Of a stretch of DNA of 64,000 bases, positions 61,109 through 64,000 are shown one piece after another. The stretch spans positions 4,200,373 to 4,264,372 of the forward strand of contig NC_050470.1 in NCBI RefSeq assembly GCF_013373865.1. The letters run 5' to 3'. The position numbers and the translations under genes were made by a program. The notes under the pieces are model-generated. The model had not been told where the DNA came from, made no database searches, and saw only the letters and a list, made by a program, of their open reading frames with translations. Position 1 is the stretch's first letter; each line of letters starts with the position of its first letter. Origin of the DNA: Monomorium pharaonis. Its lineage: Eukaryota; Arthropoda; Insecta; Hymenoptera; Formicidae.

Positions 61109-61169
61109 TAAGAATACCAGCTTTACTTTCTGCAACCACTCGCGATGTATCGCCGTTAACGACATAACT

Positions 61170-64000
61170 GACGTTCGCGTTGCTTTATATGTGATATCTA
61201 GTAGCCTATCATAGCCATAGGAGAATCTCCTTTTAGGTAGGAAGGTGTAGAATCGAAACCAGTCGACGTTGTCGAAACCGATCGTGCGAGTGATAGAAGT
61301 AAGAAACTTTCAATCGTTAGTGATTTGCTTGACGGCTAATTTCGCGGAATCATTGCAAATCGTGACGCTCGCCTCGAAAATACAATAGCAATTGCCCTTG
61401 CGCAATAATCATGTTTATGTAATACATTTCGCTGGAGCATAGATCAACGGTGATTTACGCTGTGAATAGACATGGCGTGAGTGATAAATGCCGGTGTTAA
61501 TAATTCCAGCTACGTTGATCGCGTTTCTTAACTCATGTGTTTTATTCTGTATACCGTATCGTTATTTGTTATGCGCCCATGAGTTACCAACGTTTTATTC
61601 TTATTTTCTATTTTTTCTATTGAGAAAGAAAACAGATTCGTATTTCTTTCTTACGGCTAAATATAATCTCATCCTTACTTGACGATTGACGTTAAAGAAC
61701 GTTTATAGAATCTTCATATTAGAAAAATAAAAACGTCAATGAAATACATTTGAAGTTATTAAAATTTAAATGCGGATTTAATCACTTTAATATAATTAAA
61801 ATTGGAAAAAGGTCAATGGAGAATATAAGTGTTTATTTCTTATATATTTTTAATATAATAAATATATTTTTTTTAGTTTTTTAAATTATGAAATTCTTTA
61901 TAATATTTTAAGAGAGAGATTTTATTGCTATAATAAATGTTTATTAACATTAGTATTATTAAATTATCAATATAACTTTGGTTATAATTACTTCGGTTCA
62001 ATTTAAGAATTATATTTCAAAATCGAAAATAATGGTGTGCAGTTCGAAAAAACATATATAAATAGTCTCACAAGAATAAGTCAAACTCTATTTTGCTTTG
62101 CTTTATGTCGAATATATTAATATAATGCAATAAATTTTATTAAACACACATTACAATTACAGTGCGATATTAAATAAATAATAAATTTAGTAAAATGATT
62201 TAATTTAAATGATAGTTTTTCATGCGTAACAATGATTGAGACGGTTTTATTAGTCGGGATAATGAAGTAATGATCCTTTACAGAGACACAGAAAATAGCT
62301 TTATGGGCGAGAGGAAAGCGCGTGATTTAAGCGATGCGACGAAATTTTACGGCGAGGGAAATGCAAGCGCGCGCCTTCGGATGTGCCGTTTATTATATCC
62401 GCGTCGCGCTCTGTTGCAATCTTACAATTTATATCTGTAAGTGTATACCCGCGCAGCCCAGACACCCGCAGTTATTATCCCATCTCGGGAGGGGATCCCT
62501 CCGGACGGACATATTAAATTCCTCATAAAACGCTGGATAGACCGTAACAAATGGAAGGACGCGGTCTTTGAACCTGCCGAGCGTCCCGGAGAAAAGTCCG
62601 TTTCTGCGTTCCAATATTCGCAAGTAGTTCCACGAGTCTTTTGCCCGCGAATTACATCACCGTTCTCGGGACTTTTCTCGTCGGTGTACCATTATCCACG
62701 GAAATCAGGACAGAAAGGACAGGATTTATTCAAGAGAAAAGTAATTCGCATAATTAAATTGATTTCTAGAAATCTCCATTAATCCTTGGATGTTTAAACT
62801 AGTAATTTTGACGAACCTGTAAAATATCAAGCATAAACGATTAAATTTGTATTGATTAATTTAAAATATTTTCTTTGAATTTACAATTGTTACAAAGTAT
62901 AAGATTTTAATTTATTATATTATACTCTTACATATAATACTGATAAGAAATATGAATTTTATGTTACAAGTAAATCATAATTTTATGCTCAGTGGTTTAA
63001 TTTTAATAAATATATTAAATAGCCAAGTCTTTTATTCACTGGTAAACAAAATTTGTGTGTCGAGCAAGAACGATCGTGTTGTTTTGAATGTAAATCATCG
63101 TGAAAACATTTATAGCTTGTGAAACATCTCTTCTCTCCTCATACCGAATGACATCATGAAACACGTGGCAGCTAATCTGGTGGTTGGTACAAGACGCTTG
63201 GAAAGTCCCCCGATGCTCCTGTCCCGACGGACAAACGAACTACTTGTTGGCGAAGGGCTTCTAGCCCTCCAGCAAAGTTCGCGCGTCAGATAAACAATAA
63301 AAAAAAGTTGGAAAGTTCAATTCGCGAGGGAGCCGCCTGCGGGATAAACATATTTTCACGGTTCATCTATTATTCTGGCGCGGCCGATAATGTCATCATT
63401 CCATGTTTTTCTCTTTCTCCCGTTTTTACGGATAATGATTGTAGTATAAATTCAAAGGCTCGTGTGCGAGAGGAGAATTTTCGTTTAAGAACGTGCATAC
63501 ACGGAAAGAACGATTTGGCTGGAAAAATTTAACTAGATACAGATCAAAAATAATTCAGTTGAATTAAAATAATTTTATAAAATACTCAAACACGATGGGC
63601 ATTGTTGCAAAAAGTCCCAAGACTCTAACAATTAAGCAGCTACATAGTTATTTTGATATTTTAATAATATTATTTTTAGATTTGTATAATTTTTAGATTT
63701 TTAGGATTTTAACAACATCGTTCGTGAAGTATAGTTCAATGTCTTATAAATCGAAACACATGAAAAACATGTAAAGACATATTTTAATCGAAAAATTAGG
63801 CAAGTCTAGGCAAGAAGAAAAAAACGGTATATTTCATGTACCTATAACAATTTACTTTGTCTAAAATTCCCCAAATTTTCTCATAACATTTTAGGTTGTT
63901 AATGCTACTTATTGAGAAAATTGCTTTGTGATATCATATTTCAACTGTGCTTACACATATTGCGACTTTGCGTATGCAGAGAGCAAGAGAGAAAAAAAGA
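61170..64000. other. Mixed noncoding DNA to the window end
   Basis: 61250-61480 and 62270-62720 are GC-balanced, non-repetitive blocks. 63120-63520 is a third, containing a kappaB-like site. Between them the DNA is AT-rich. 63596-63665 resembles the interior of the hairpin at 55.8 kb. No gene is seen. Confidence 0.45.
63200..63210 (-). promoter_or_regulatory. Rel/NF-kappaB-type site
   Basis: GGAAAGTCCCC on the plus strand, i.e. GGGGACTTTCC on the minus strand, matches the canonical kappaB decamer bound by Dorsal, Dif, Relish and NF-kappaB. It is a single site in a non-repetitive GC-balanced block; the target gene is unknown. Confidence 0.4.

Overview
This is eukaryotic nuclear DNA, most likely from an insect and probably a hymenopteran such as an ant. 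Reasons: short GT-AG introns (mostly 60-500 bp), AATAAA poly(A) signals, insect-type gene products, very AT-rich intergenic DNA broken by CpG-rich islands, and many microsatellites. The order-level assignment is inference; no rRNA, mitochondrial or other diagnostic marker is present. There are no operons, CRISPR arrays or prokaryotic features.

Layout. 1-5.7 kb is mostly noncoding, with one TATA-driven, apparently intronless gene on the minus strand (4908-5336; PH-like fold). 5.7-12 kb is AT-rich with two GC-rich islands, a cluster of four CACGTG E-boxes, and a 30-unit 10-bp minisatellite running into long GA and GT tracts. 12.3-15.5 kb holds a minus-strand gene whose 3' part (four exons, 209 codons, C-terminal zinc-ribbon motif) is intact, while its 5' coding part is broken by stops and frame changes. 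16993-17162 (minus) is a convincing first coding exon with a signal peptide. 18.1-18.4 kb is a long imperfect palindrome.

18.6-24.4 kb is the gene-dense core. A plus-strand 11-exon gene (701 aa) resembles TAF1C, the SL1 subunit for RNA polymerase I. It lies tail-to-tail with a minus-strand 8-exon gene (410 aa) encoding TIM50, the presequence receptor of the mitochondrial TIM23 complex. Both reading frames close exactly across all their exons, so these models are strong. One TIM50 intron uses a GC donor.

24.5-64 kb has no recognisable protein-coding gene. AT-rich DNA alternates with 200-600 bp GC-rich, non-repetitive blocks carrying homeodomain, POU, Rel and other motif-like words, as in the regulatory or intronic territory of a developmental gene. 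Within it are a 43-bp candidate exon (39050-39092), two Inr-type candidate promoters (about 59.25 and 60.86 kb), hairpin elements and a tRNA-like relic. I found no clear new multi-gene system. The features most worth a second look are the 18-kb palindrome, the half-decayed gene at 12-15 kb and the orphan signal-peptide exon.
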